NCBI GenBank assembly: GCA_009778425.1
Contig: WRJU01000138.1
Coordinates: 1 to 6,254, forward strand
DNA from: Pseudomonadota bacterium
GTDB taxonomy: Bacteria; Pseudomonadota; Gammaproteobacteria; Burkholderiales; Rhodocyclaceae
Direction of reading: 5' to 3'
DNA: 6,254 nt
Position 1 is the first letter of the stretch, and every line of letters begins with the position of its first letter. Below the pieces are notes generated by a model. The model was not told the origin of the DNA and ran no database searches. It saw only the letters and a program-made list of their open reading frames with translations. This document shows, one piece after another, positions 1 to 4,832 of the stretch. The translations under genes and the position numbers were made by a program.

Positions 1-249
1 GAAGCCATCCGCGACAACCGATCCGCCTACCTCATGGCCGTAGGCGGCGCGGCCTACCTCGTCTCCAAAGCCATCAAAGCCGCAAAAGTTGTCGCCTTTG
101 CCGACCTCGGCATGGAGGCCATCTACGAATTCACCGTCGAAGACATGCCCGTCACGGTAGCGGTCGACTCCACCGGCATCAGCGTGCACCAGACCGAGCC
201 GAAAAAGTGGCAAGCGAAGATTGGGAAGATTCCGGTTGCTGGGGGGTGA
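1..249 (+). CDS. Class I fumarate hydratase, C-terminal end (partial)
   Basis: This is the last 82 residues of a reading frame that enters from the left edge and stops at TGA 247-249. Seen in the sequence: an AVGGAAYLVSKAIK segment, then ADLGMEAIYEF, then VEDMPVTVAVDSTG. These match the C-terminal beta domain of the iron-sulfur class I fumarases (E. coli FumA/FumB type), which interconvert fumarate and malate in the TCA cycle in the cytoplasm. The LGMEAI and 'VE..PV..AVD..G' signatures are what I recognise. The cysteine ligands of the [4Fe-4S] cluster lie in the N-terminal part and are outside the window, so integrity cannot be judged. An ATG at 34 is internal, because the frame is open and family-like before it. 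The related L(+)-tartrate dehydratase beta subunit shares this domain and is the main alternative, but GMEAI favours fumarase. Confidence 0.88.
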   Translation, partial: EAIRDNRSAYLMAVGGAAYLVSKAIKAAKVVAFADLGMEAIYEFTVEDMPVTVAVDSTGISVHQTEPKKWQAKIGKIPVAGG

Positions 250-322
250 GCACAGACGCAAATTGGATAAGCGAAGGTCGTGCACGTTGGGGTGAGCTTG
301 CGAACCCCAACATCACCATCAA

Positions 323-380
323 ATTTGAAGTGACTCCCGAAAGTTGAACACCCATTCAACTTTCGGGAGTCACTTCAAAT
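323..380. repeat. Perfect 26-bp inverted repeat with 6-nt loop
   Basis: The left arm (323-348) and right arm (355-380) are exact reverse complements, separated by the 6 bases CACCCA. The arm core reads GTGACTCCCGAAAGTTGAA. It lies 73 bp after the fumarase stop and 20 bp from the 3' end of the convergent tRNA-Ser. It could act as a bidirectional transcription barrier between the two convergent units, but no T-tract follows on either strand, so it is not a classical intrinsic terminator. The perfect symmetry also fits a palindromic dispersed repeat. No coding frame explains it. Confidence 0.85.
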
Positions 381-400
381 CAAGAAACCTTCTCCATACC

Positions 401-488
401 TGGCGGAGGCGGTGAGATTCGAACTCACGAACGGTTGCCCGTTGCCGGTTTTCAAGACCGGTGCAATCGACCACTCTGCCACACCTCC
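401..488 (-). tRNA. tRNA-Ser, anticodon TGA
   Basis: Read on the minus strand, the gene starts GGAGGTG at 488 and ends CGCCTCC-G-CCA at 401 (88 nt). The acceptor stem pairs fully with one G-T wobble. The anticodon stem CCGGT/ACCGG encloses the 7-nt loop CTTGAAA with anticodon TGA (plus-strand 452-454), reading UCA codons and, with wobble, other UCN codons. A long variable arm (CAACGGGCAACCGTT) and the TTCGAAT T-loop are present. The long variable arm and the G discriminator are identity features of serine tRNAs. The 3' CCA is encoded. It lies downstream of, and on the same strand as, the copper-chaperone gene, 82 bp beyond that gene's stop. I could not pick out a convincing promoter in 489-570. 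Confidence 0.97.
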
Positions 489-570
489 TCTGAAGCCTCG
501 CAAACCCGCGTAACGCTGCCGAGCCTGCGAGGGCGCGATGGTGACACGGACGCTGGATGCCCGCAAGCCG

Positions 571-1014
571 TCAGTGCGCGGGCTTATTCAGTGGGCGTAC
601 TGCCGCGTTGATTTCCACATTTTCCCGCTTGCCCCCGGTTTCGATCACGAGGGTGAGCGGCACGATGTCGCCTTCCTTTGCCTGCGAGGTGAGGTCGAAC
701 AACATTACATGAAAACCGCCCGGCTTGAGTTCGACGGTCGCGCCCGCCGGTAGGGGAAGGTTCGGAATCTGGCGCATTTTCATGGTGTCGCCAACCATGG
801 CCATTTCGTGAATCTCCGTCCGTCCGGCCAGGACAGTGTGAACGTCCACCAGCTTGGCATCGACCGGAGAGGTTATTTTCATGAAAGCGCCGGTGACTTT
901 TTGCTCTGGAACGGTCGCGCGTACCCACGCTTCCGCGATGTTGACCTGGGCATGGGCGGCAGGGGCGGCGAAAAGCATCGCGGCAAGAATCATGGGCAGG
1001 TGAAGTTTCATCAT
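571..1014 (-). CDS. Periplasmic copper chaperone PCu(A)C (DUF461 family)
   Basis: This 147-residue protein has a cleavable signal peptide: a short basic start, a hydrophobic stretch 6-20, and a likely cut after AHA at residue 23-24. The mature part carries the complete copper-binding signature of the family, H69-X10-M80-X21-H102-X-M104, so it should hold Cu(I) in the periplasm. Family members deliver copper to the CuA centre of cytochrome c oxidase together with SCO proteins, and SCO is the gene immediately upstream. The start overlaps the SCO stop in an ATGATGA arrangement (1008-1014), implying translational coupling. An AAGGA at 1021-1025 serves either of two adjacent ATGs (1014 or 1011), so the exact start is uncertain by one codon. 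It is the last gene of the five-gene run. A modest hairpin (559-564/578-583) covers its stop codon but has no T-tract. Confidence 0.94.
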   Translation of the reverse strand: MMKLHLPMILAAMLFAAPAAHAQVNIAEAWVRATVPEQKVTGAFMKITSPVDAKLVDVHTVLAGRTEIHEMAMVGDTMKMRQIPNLPLPAGATVELKPGGFHVMLFDLTSQAKEGDIVPLTLVIETGGKRENVEINAAVRPLNKPAH

Positions 1015-1628
1015 TGGTCTTCCTTGTTGCTGATTGATGAAGGGTGAAGAAGAAGCGCCACATCGTCGGCAATGGACTTTGCAGTGCTCTGGTATGCCAC
1101 CGCCAGCCGCAAGCGGCCTTCGGGGTCAAAAATGTAGCTGGTCGCGGAATGGTCGACGGTGTAGCTGCCACCGGTGGGCACTTTGCGGAAATAAACCCGA
1201 AAGGCGTCCGCCGTTTCGCGTACTTTTTCAGGCGTACCGTAAAGACCAAGGACATCGGTATCGAAAGCGGCGCTGTATTCGCGCAGGATTTCGGGAGAAT
1301 CGCGTTCAGGGTCGACGGTAATGAAGATGATCTGAAGCCGTTCGCCGTCGGCTCCGAGCAGGCGGCGAACGGCGGCGGCACGTTGTAGCGCAGTGGGGCA
1401 CACGTCCGGACATTGGATGAAGCCGAAAAGCACCATCACGGCCTTGCCCCGAAAGTCGGCGAGCCGCCGGATTTTGCCGTCGGGATCGAGAAGCGCGAAG
1501 TCGCGGCCATAGTTTGCGCCGGTGATGTCGGTATTGTGAAAGTGCGGCTTGTCGCCGCCGCAGCCGATCATCGGCAATACGCAGCCGACCAAGCAGACGC
1601 GCAGGAGCGCCCTTCTCCACGGATTCAT
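1011..1628 (-). CDS. SCO1/SenC/PrrC family copper-thioredoxin lipoprotein
   Basis: This 205-residue protein belongs to the SCO family, which bind copper and act as thiol-disulfide reductases in assembling the CuA site of cytochrome c oxidase. The thioredoxin fold carries the CPDVCP motif (C73, C77) and the distant histidine ligand H160 in VDHSA; all three copper ligands are therefore present. FITVDPERDSP at about 102-112 is another family hallmark. The N-terminus has a basic start, a hydrophobic segment and a lipobox-like MIGC ending at C23. It is therefore probably a lipoprotein held at the periplasmic side of a membrane. The start is ATG 1628, with AGAGGT at 1636-1641 seven bases upstream, and the methyltransferase stop is 13 bases away. 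Its 3' end overlaps the PCu(A)C gene, the usual partner. Confidence 0.95.
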   Translation of the reverse strand: MNPWRRALLRVCLVGCVLPMIGCGGDKPHFHNTDITGANYGRDFALLDPDGKIRRLADFRGKAVMVLFGFIQCPDVCPTALQRAAAVRRLLGADGERLQIIFITVDPERDSPEILREYSAAFDTDVLGLYGTPEKVRETADAFRVYFRKVPTGGSYTVDHSATSYIFDPEGRLRLAVAYQSTAKSIADDVALLLHPSSISNKEDQ

Positions 1629-1641
1629 CGCTTTTACCTCT

Positions 1642-2823
1642 TCATGCCGCGTTTTTTACCGAACACAAGCTGGCGAAAACTTCGGGCAACACCAGGGTCG
1701 CCAGACTGCGCTGAGTAAACAAGTATCGACCATCCACGATAAAACCAAGCTCTTCCCAAGGTACAGCATCATTGAACAACTCAATGGCGCGGTCGATGTC
1801 CATTTCCGCTTTTGGAAACAGCGCCAGGATGGAACCATCGTAAGCCTTACATTGGTGTCTGAAAAACGGGCGTTTGTTCCGCGTCCTTCCATTCACGTAA
1901 ATGCGGGCTGCCGCCGATTTATGGTAGTCGCGCCCCCATTTCCACCAATTGGTTTCATCGAATTTCTGAACCCGGCGCGCAAGCAGCGTTTCCTTGTGGA
2001 GTTCCAGGTGAGGATGGCGAAGGCCGTAGATCATGCGCCGGGTTTCCCCGGTCGTGGCCGTGCGCGAACAGACGAGTTCGAGATTGCCTTCCGGGTGGGT
2101 ATAAATCCTGTCGGCTCCCGACACCCCCCCTACCTTGACCTCGAACAGATCGGCAAGCGGCACACAAAGGTGTGCATGGGTGAAAGCGATTTGCCCTTGC
2201 AGATGCACCATTTCCCGCGCGTCCCATTGCACGTCACCAAACCGCCGCCAGAGGGTGCAGCGCGAAAAATCGCCGCGCACGAAGCGGAAAATCGCGCAAT
2301 TCGGCGTCGCGTCCGTGAAAAGGCGCGTGTCCCCGGTCTCAATCCAGTGCGTAATCGTGCCCTGTGTGGTGAGCCAGTCGTTGAGCTTTGCCGCCGAGGT
2401 CATTTTGATGAATTCGCGCGGCACGATGAAAATCAATTCGCCGCCGTCGGTAAGGTGGCGGATGCTTTTTTCGATGAAAAAAAGAAAGAGGTTCGAGCGC
2501 CCGTCAAAAAGTTTTGAATGCAGGCGCGCGCGGGTTTCCGGGGCAATATCCTGGCAGCGCACGTAGGGCGGATTGCCGATGATGGTATCGAACCGTTCCG
2601 TTGCGGGGAGATCGAAAAAGTCCATGACCGTTGCCCCCGGCGGCGCAACGCGGGCATCCAGTTCGATGGCGGCGCATCCCGGCAAATGACGCGAAAACGC
2701 GCCCTCTCCCGCCGATGGCTCAAGTATGCGCCCTTGATTCGCGCGCAAGTCCAGCATGGTACGCACGACGGGTTCGGGGGTGAAAACCTGGCCGAGCGTG
2801 GCGATGTTGCTGGAGTTATTCAT
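1642..2823 (-). CDS. N6-adenine DNA methyltransferase (gamma/M.TaqI-like order)
   Basis: I place the start at ATG 2823 (393 residues), 4 bases after the toxin stop. The frame can be extended to a TTG at 2880, but that would overlap the toxin by over 50 bp. Motifs in order: GQVFTPEPV (11-19, motif X), EPSAGEGAF (35-43, the SAM-binding motif I), AIELD (52-56, motif II), DFF (68-70, motif III) and the catalytic NPPY (84-87, motif IV). Further on come FFIEKSI and GGELIFIVPREFI. The order X-I-IV with NPPY, followed by a long C-terminal part holding the target-recognition region, is that of gamma-class adenine methyltransferases. It should transfer methyl from SAM to adenine N6 in DNA; the target site cannot be read from the sequence. 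No restriction endonuclease lies next to it. No clear Shine-Dalgarno is seen at 2823, so translation may depend on coupling to the upstream toxin gene. Confidence 0.9.
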   Translation of the reverse strand: MNNSSNIATLGQVFTPEPVVRTMLDLRANQGRILEPSAGEGAFSRHLPGCAAIELDARVAPPGATVMDFFDLPATERFDTIIGNPPYVRCQDIAPETRARLHSKLFDGRSNLFLFFIEKSIRHLTDGGELIFIVPREFIKMTSAAKLNDWLTTQGTITHWIETGDTRLFTDATPNCAIFRFVRGDFSRCTLWRRFGDVQWDAREMVHLQGQIAFTHAHLCVPLADLFEVKVGGVSGADRIYTHPEGNLELVCSRTATTGETRRMIYGLRHPHLELHKETLLARRVQKFDETNWWKWGRDYHKSAAARIYVNGRTRNKRPFFRHQCKAYDGSILALFPKAEMDIDRAIELFNDAVPWEELGFIVDGRYLFTQRSLATLVLPEVFASLCSVKNAA

Positions 2824-2827
2824 GTGA

Positions 2828-3241
2828 TTACAACTCACACTCCACCACACCCACGCCCGCAATGCGCGCAGCCTCGGCAAGTGCCGCGTCCTGCGTGGCG
2901 ATGGGTAGTTGCATACGCAATGCCAGTTCGAGGTAGGCAGCGTCGTAAACCGTCAGATCAAAGCGTAGCGCCAGACCCAACAGCAGACCGGGTTCGGGGG
3001 AATTAGGATTGATTTCGACAGGTAAGCGGGATAACTGCGCCAACAATTCCTGCGCTTGGCTGGCGATCATAATCTGGCGCTTGCAAGCGGTACGCAACAC
3101 GTTGACGATCTCCAGCCGCAACAATGGCGGCGCAACCGCGCGCTCCCGTTCCAGTCGTCTGGCAATAGCTGTACTGTAATCCGAAGACTGATTCTTCAGA
3201 ATCCAGCCGCAAACCACGGAGTTGTCGAGCACGAAAGCCAT
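2828..3241 (-). CDS. PIN-domain toxin (VapC-like) of type II TA module 1
   Basis: This 137-residue protein is a PIN-domain ribonuclease of the VapC type; such toxins cut specific RNAs, often tRNA or rRNA, when not held by their antitoxin. Counted from ATG 3241, the four acidic residues expected for the metal site are present: D6 (FVLDNSV), E44 (RLEIVNVL), D100 (YDAAYLELA) and D118 (ATQDAAL). The active site therefore looks intact. I chose ATG 3241 over an in-frame TTG at 3244, because GAAGGG at 3250-3255 is well placed and the ATG overlaps the antitoxin stop as TGATG. It is followed after 4 bases by the methyltransferase. The neighbour is a Phd-type antitoxin rather than an AbrB-type VapB, a common mix-and-match pairing. 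Confidence 0.92.
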   Translation of the reverse strand: MAFVLDNSVVCGWILKNQSSDYSTAIARRLERERAVAPPLLRLEIVNVLRTACKRQIMIASQAQELLAQLSRLPVEINPNSPEPGLLLGLALRFDLTVYDAAYLELALRMQLPIATQDAALAEAARIAGVGVVECEL

Positions 3242-3486
3242 CAATCCAACCCTTCGCGCGCAACGGCTTTCAGATCGCCTTCCAGGCGCATCCCGCGCGA
3301 CAGCAGACTCAGGCGACGGAAAACTTCAGCAACCTCGGCTTGTCGATCCAAGGCAGATTCTGCCACAGGAACCAGCCGCACCATGGGTTTGCCGCGCTTG
3401 GTGATGGCTACGTCTTCGCCGCTCTCAGCACGAAGGATGAGTTCTGATAAACGATTCTTGGCTTCAGCTAACGGAACGCTCAACAT
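3241..3486 (-). CDS. Phd/YefM-family antitoxin of TA module 1
   Basis: This 81-residue protein starts at ATG 3486 and reads MLSVPLAEAKNRLSELI, the typical N-terminal DNA-binding and dimer region of the Phd/YefM family. A central ITKRGKPMVRLVP segment follows, which is the other family hallmark. The C-terminal part (about 45-81) is charged and would be the toxin-binding tail. Antitoxins of this family neutralise the toxin and, with it, repress their own promoter. The stop overlaps the toxin start (TGATG at 3239-3243). Upstream lie a strong promoter-like pair (3518-3546) and an imperfect palindrome (3489-3513), consistent with autoregulation. No good Shine-Dalgarno is visible before the ATG. 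Confidence 0.92.
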   Translation of the reverse strand: MLSVPLAEAKNRLSELILRAESGEDVAITKRGKPMVRLVPVAESALDRQAEVAEVFRRLSLLSRGMRLEGDLKAVAREGLD

Positions 3487-3488
3487 GG

Positions 3489-3513
3489 CTAGACTTTTGA
3501 TAAAAGTATCTAG
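3489..3513. promoter_or_regulatory. Imperfect palindrome, candidate operator of TA module 1
   Basis: The stretch reads CTAGA-CTTTT on one side and CTAGATACTTTT when the other side is reverse-complemented, so the arms match apart from a two-base insertion. It lies between the predicted transcription start (about 3511) and the antitoxin ATG (3486). That is where Phd-type antitoxin/toxin complexes usually bind to shut off their own operon. The operator role is inferred from position and symmetry. Confidence 0.5.
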
Positions 3514-3517
3514 CTTT

Positions 3518-3546
3518 ATTTTAGACAGAACATCGAATCTTGTCCA
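3518..3546 (-). promoter_or_regulatory. Sigma70-like promoter for TA1-methyltransferase-copper operon
   Basis: On the minus strand, TGGACA (3541-3546, 5 of 6 matches to the -35 consensus) is followed after exactly 17 bases by TAAAAT (3518-3523, 5 of 6 matches to the -10 consensus). Transcription would begin near 3511, about 25 bases before the antitoxin ATG. Because the next four genes follow without sizeable gaps, this may drive all five. An additional internal promoter for the copper genes is not excluded. Confidence 0.65.
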
Positions 3547-3609
3547 GACTCGGCGAAACGGCTGATTTGCTGTACGAAAGCAGCATTTTTATTCATCAGC
3601 CACGCCCAC

Positions 3610-3996
3610 TTAAACCCGCTGGATCGGGCCAGGGTATTCGGTGACACGCGCATCCGCCGTCAGCAGTGTGATGCCCTCGACAATAGACTGAGCGACAAGA
3701 AGACGATCGAAGGGGTCTTTGTGGATTGGAGGCAAGGCGTCGATAGCGACCACATGTGCGCTGTGAATCGGCAATTCATTGTAGCCGTTGTCCAGCAGAT
3801 TGCGCCGCAGTACGCGCGGGTCGACCTTGAAGTCATCCCGCCCCAAGCCGCGCTTGATTACGATTTCCCATAGGCTGGCGACACTGAAGAAAAGATCGTT
3901 CTCGGGCGCGCTCATCAAGCTCTGCGCGTCTGGGGGAAGATACTCCAAGCCTTGCGCCGCCCAGAGCAGGAGATGTGTATCCAACAACAGCTTCAT
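3610..3996 (-). CDS. PIN-domain toxin (VapC-like) of type II TA module 2
   Basis: This 128-residue PIN-domain protein reads MKLLLDTHLLLWA at the start, typical of the VapC subgroup paired with Phd-type antitoxins. Expected acidic residues are present: D6 in LLLDTH, E44 in SLWEIVIK, D94 and D97 in HKDPFDRLLVAQ, and D115 in LLTADARV. HKDPFDRLL is the most diagnostic segment. It should be a metal-dependent ribonuclease controlled by the adjacent antitoxin. The ATG (3996) overlaps the antitoxin stop as ATGA. It differs clearly from the module 1 toxin, which lacks the DTHLLLW and DPFDRLL segments, so the two modules are not a recent tandem duplication. The gene ends 124 bp before module 1 begins. 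Confidence 0.93.
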   Translation of the reverse strand: MKLLLDTHLLLWAAQGLEYLPPDAQSLMSAPENDLFFSVASLWEIVIKRGLGRDDFKVDPRVLRRNLLDNGYNELPIHSAHVVAIDALPPIHKDPFDRLLVAQSIVEGITLLTADARVTEYPGPIQRV

Positions 3997-4238
3997 TTGC
4001 CGTCTTCAAACATCGCTACGATCTGCGCTTCACCCATCCGGTCAAAATCGTCCGGTACGCTGATTTGCCCCGCCATGAAACCGAACCGTTTAGCTTGAGA
4101 AGGCTCCGGCGTGTCGAGGGCAATCACCTTGACCATCGGCTTGCCCGCTTTGGCGATGAAGAACGATTCTCCCTTGGCAGCCTGCTCCACCAGCCGGGAG
4201 AGATGGGTTTTGGCATCGTGGATATTGTAGGTGTGCAC
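3993..4238 (-). CDS. Phd/YefM-family antitoxin of TA module 2, GTG start
   Basis: This 81-residue protein starts at GTG 4238 and reads MHTYNIHDAKTHLSRLVEQA, a textbook Phd/YefM N-terminus. The IAKAGKPMVKVIAL segment (about 28-41) is the second family hallmark. The tail (about 60-81, acidic, with DDFDR and EDGK) would wrap the toxin. The GTG is chosen because the family alignment begins exactly there; no ATG or clear Shine-Dalgarno is available upstream. The stop overlaps the toxin start (ATGA, 3993-3996). It should neutralise the module 2 toxin and repress the shared promoter. It has the same length as the module 1 antitoxin, but similarity is limited to the family core. Confidence 0.92.
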   Translation of the reverse strand: MHTYNIHDAKTHLSRLVEQAAKGESFFIAKAGKPMVKVIALDTPEPSQAKRFGFMAGQISVPDDFDRMGEAQIVAMFEDGK

Positions 4239-4255
4239 GTTGAGAAGCTTTATAA

Positions 4256-4278
4256 ACTTAGTCTTACGGACTTAGTCT
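4256..4278. promoter_or_regulatory. Paired 9-bp direct repeats upstream of TA module 2
   Basis: ACTTAGTCT occurs at 4256-4264 and again at 4270-4278, giving a 14-bp period, 18 bp upstream of the antitoxin GTG. On the minus strand a TATAAA-like -10 element overlaps the proximal edge (about 4249-4254), but no good -35 is visible. The repeats are candidate binding sites for the antitoxin/toxin complex. This role is inferred from position only. Confidence 0.42.
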
Positions 4279-4381
4279 AGAACAAACAAGCCTCTTATTC
4301 AAGTTCCTGCAGCTAATAGAAGCTCGTCGGGCTGCCTTCCGCGTTTGTGTGGCCAGAAAAACACTGTCCCTATGACGTATA

Positions 4382-4409
4382 TTCACTATTTGCCAAACAT
4401 ACGTATACT
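4382..4409 (+). promoter_or_regulatory. Possible promoter of the membrane-TPR gene
   Basis: TATACT at 4404-4409 is a 5 of 6 match to the -10 consensus. A weak TTCACT at 4382-4387 (4 of 6 at -35) lies 16 bases upstream. The predicted start is about 30 bases before the GGAG at 4435-4438 that precedes the ATG at 4446. Confidence 0.42.
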
Positions 4410-4445
4410 GACATCCGCAAAGACGCTTCAACTCGGAGACACTTC

Positions 4446-4832
4446 ATGGATTCGCCTGACATTTCCATCGGCGCAATGATAGCGGCAATAAACTCCTTGT
4501 TTTTGAATTGGAGTCAGGAAGAAAAACTTGCGTTTACTGTTCTGACAGTGGCGACACTCTCTTTTATAGTGCTTCTATTCTTTAAAGTGCTGAAAAATAA
4601 AGCCTCTAGCGCAGATTCTCCGAACGTGAAAACTTCTCAAGTTTATAAAGAAGATGAATGTCAAAATACTGATAATAGTATCCGTATAAGTAGTATCACC
4701 ATTGATGATGTTTTTTCAAAAAATGAAATAGCTAGATCAGTCTTGGAATTTCTTAAAAACCCAAGCTCTGATCCAGAGACTCAACGCCTGTTAGCATTGA
4801 AAAGAGAATCCACAAGCAGAAAAAAATTTTGA
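4446..4832 (+). CDS. N-terminal part of split membrane-anchored TPR protein
   Basis: This 128-residue frame starts at ATG 4446, with GGAG at 4435-4438 seven bases upstream. An in-frame ATG at 4347 has no such site. A single strong membrane helix spans about 28-46 (LAFTVLTVATLSFIVLLFF) and is followed by K47, K50 and K52, so the rest should face the cytoplasm. Residues 53-128 are polar and unremarkable, ending in a charged, probably helical stretch (ETQRLLALKRESTSRKK). The frame stops just after an A7 tract (4820-4826). In the next frame the charged helix continues smoothly as NFEETDNYLERAEKRN and leads into the TPR repeats. I therefore read this as the front half of one gene broken by a frameshift. 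Its AT-rich base composition differs from the genes to the left. I do not recognise a named family for this half. Confidence 0.6.
   Translation: MDSPDISIGAMIAAINSLFLNWSQEEKLAFTVLTVATLSFIVLLFFKVLKNKASSADSPNVKTSQVYKEDECQNTDNSIRISSITIDDVFSKNEIARSVLEFLKNPSSDPETQRLLALKRESTSRKKF
4820..4826 (+). other. A7 homopolymer at the frame break of the TPR gene
   Basis: Seven adenines followed by TTTTGA. With seven A the upstream frame ends at TGA 4830-4832. With six A (or eight plus one) the frame reads RKNFEETDNYLERAE and joins the TPR frame. The frame after the tract is open and protein-like back to 4801, with no start codon and no Shine-Dalgarno. Possible explanations are a real mutation, a slippage-prone phase switch, transcriptional slippage, or a sequencing error. 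Confidence 0.65.

Larger units (their letters stand above)
4239..4445. other. Divergent intergenic region between TA2 and TPR gene
   Basis: No gene is supported here. It holds the direct repeats near the TA2 start and, on the plus strand, a possible promoter for the TPR gene (4382-4409). ACGTATA occurs at 4375-4381 and again at 4401-4407, around the putative promoter. A reading frame starting at 4347 runs into the TPR gene, but its first 33 residues are unremarkable and the start at 4446 has the better ribosome site. Confidence 0.6.

Noticed and set aside
323..380. Integron attC site
   Set aside because: GTTGAAC and ATTCAAC resemble attC core boxes, but they are in the wrong order, at the centre of a perfect hairpin instead of its ends.
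496..583. Terminator after the PCu(A)C gene or tRNA promoter
   Set aside because: Two short inverted repeats (496-502/526-532 and 559-564/578-583) lack T-tracts, and no good -35/-10 pair was found; support is too weak for a feature.
584..1381. Minus-strand 265-codon frame over the copper genes
   Set aside because: It is an alternative frame of SCO and PCu(A)C, rich in Arg/Pro/Ser, with no domain; the other frames carry full motif sets.
1549..2517. Long plus-strand open frame (322 codons)
   Set aside because: It lies antisense to the methyltransferase, whose catalytic motifs are clear; the translated product has no recognisable domain. A shadow of a GC-rich gene.
2821..2880. TTG 2880 as methyltransferase start
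   Set aside because: It would add 19 residues unlike the family and overlap the toxin by over 50 bp; ATG 2823 places motif X at the expected N-terminal position.
3560..3601. Terminator between the two TA modules
   Set aside because: An interrupted hairpin exists (TGCTG/CAGCA with outer GGCTGAT/ATCAGCC), but the T-run lies on the plus-strand side, where no gene reads; on the minus strand no T-tract follows.
4820..4832. Classical programmed -1 ribosomal frameshift
   Set aside because: Joining the two frames needs +1 (or -2), and no downstream stem or pseudoknot is apparent; slippage or mutation fits better.
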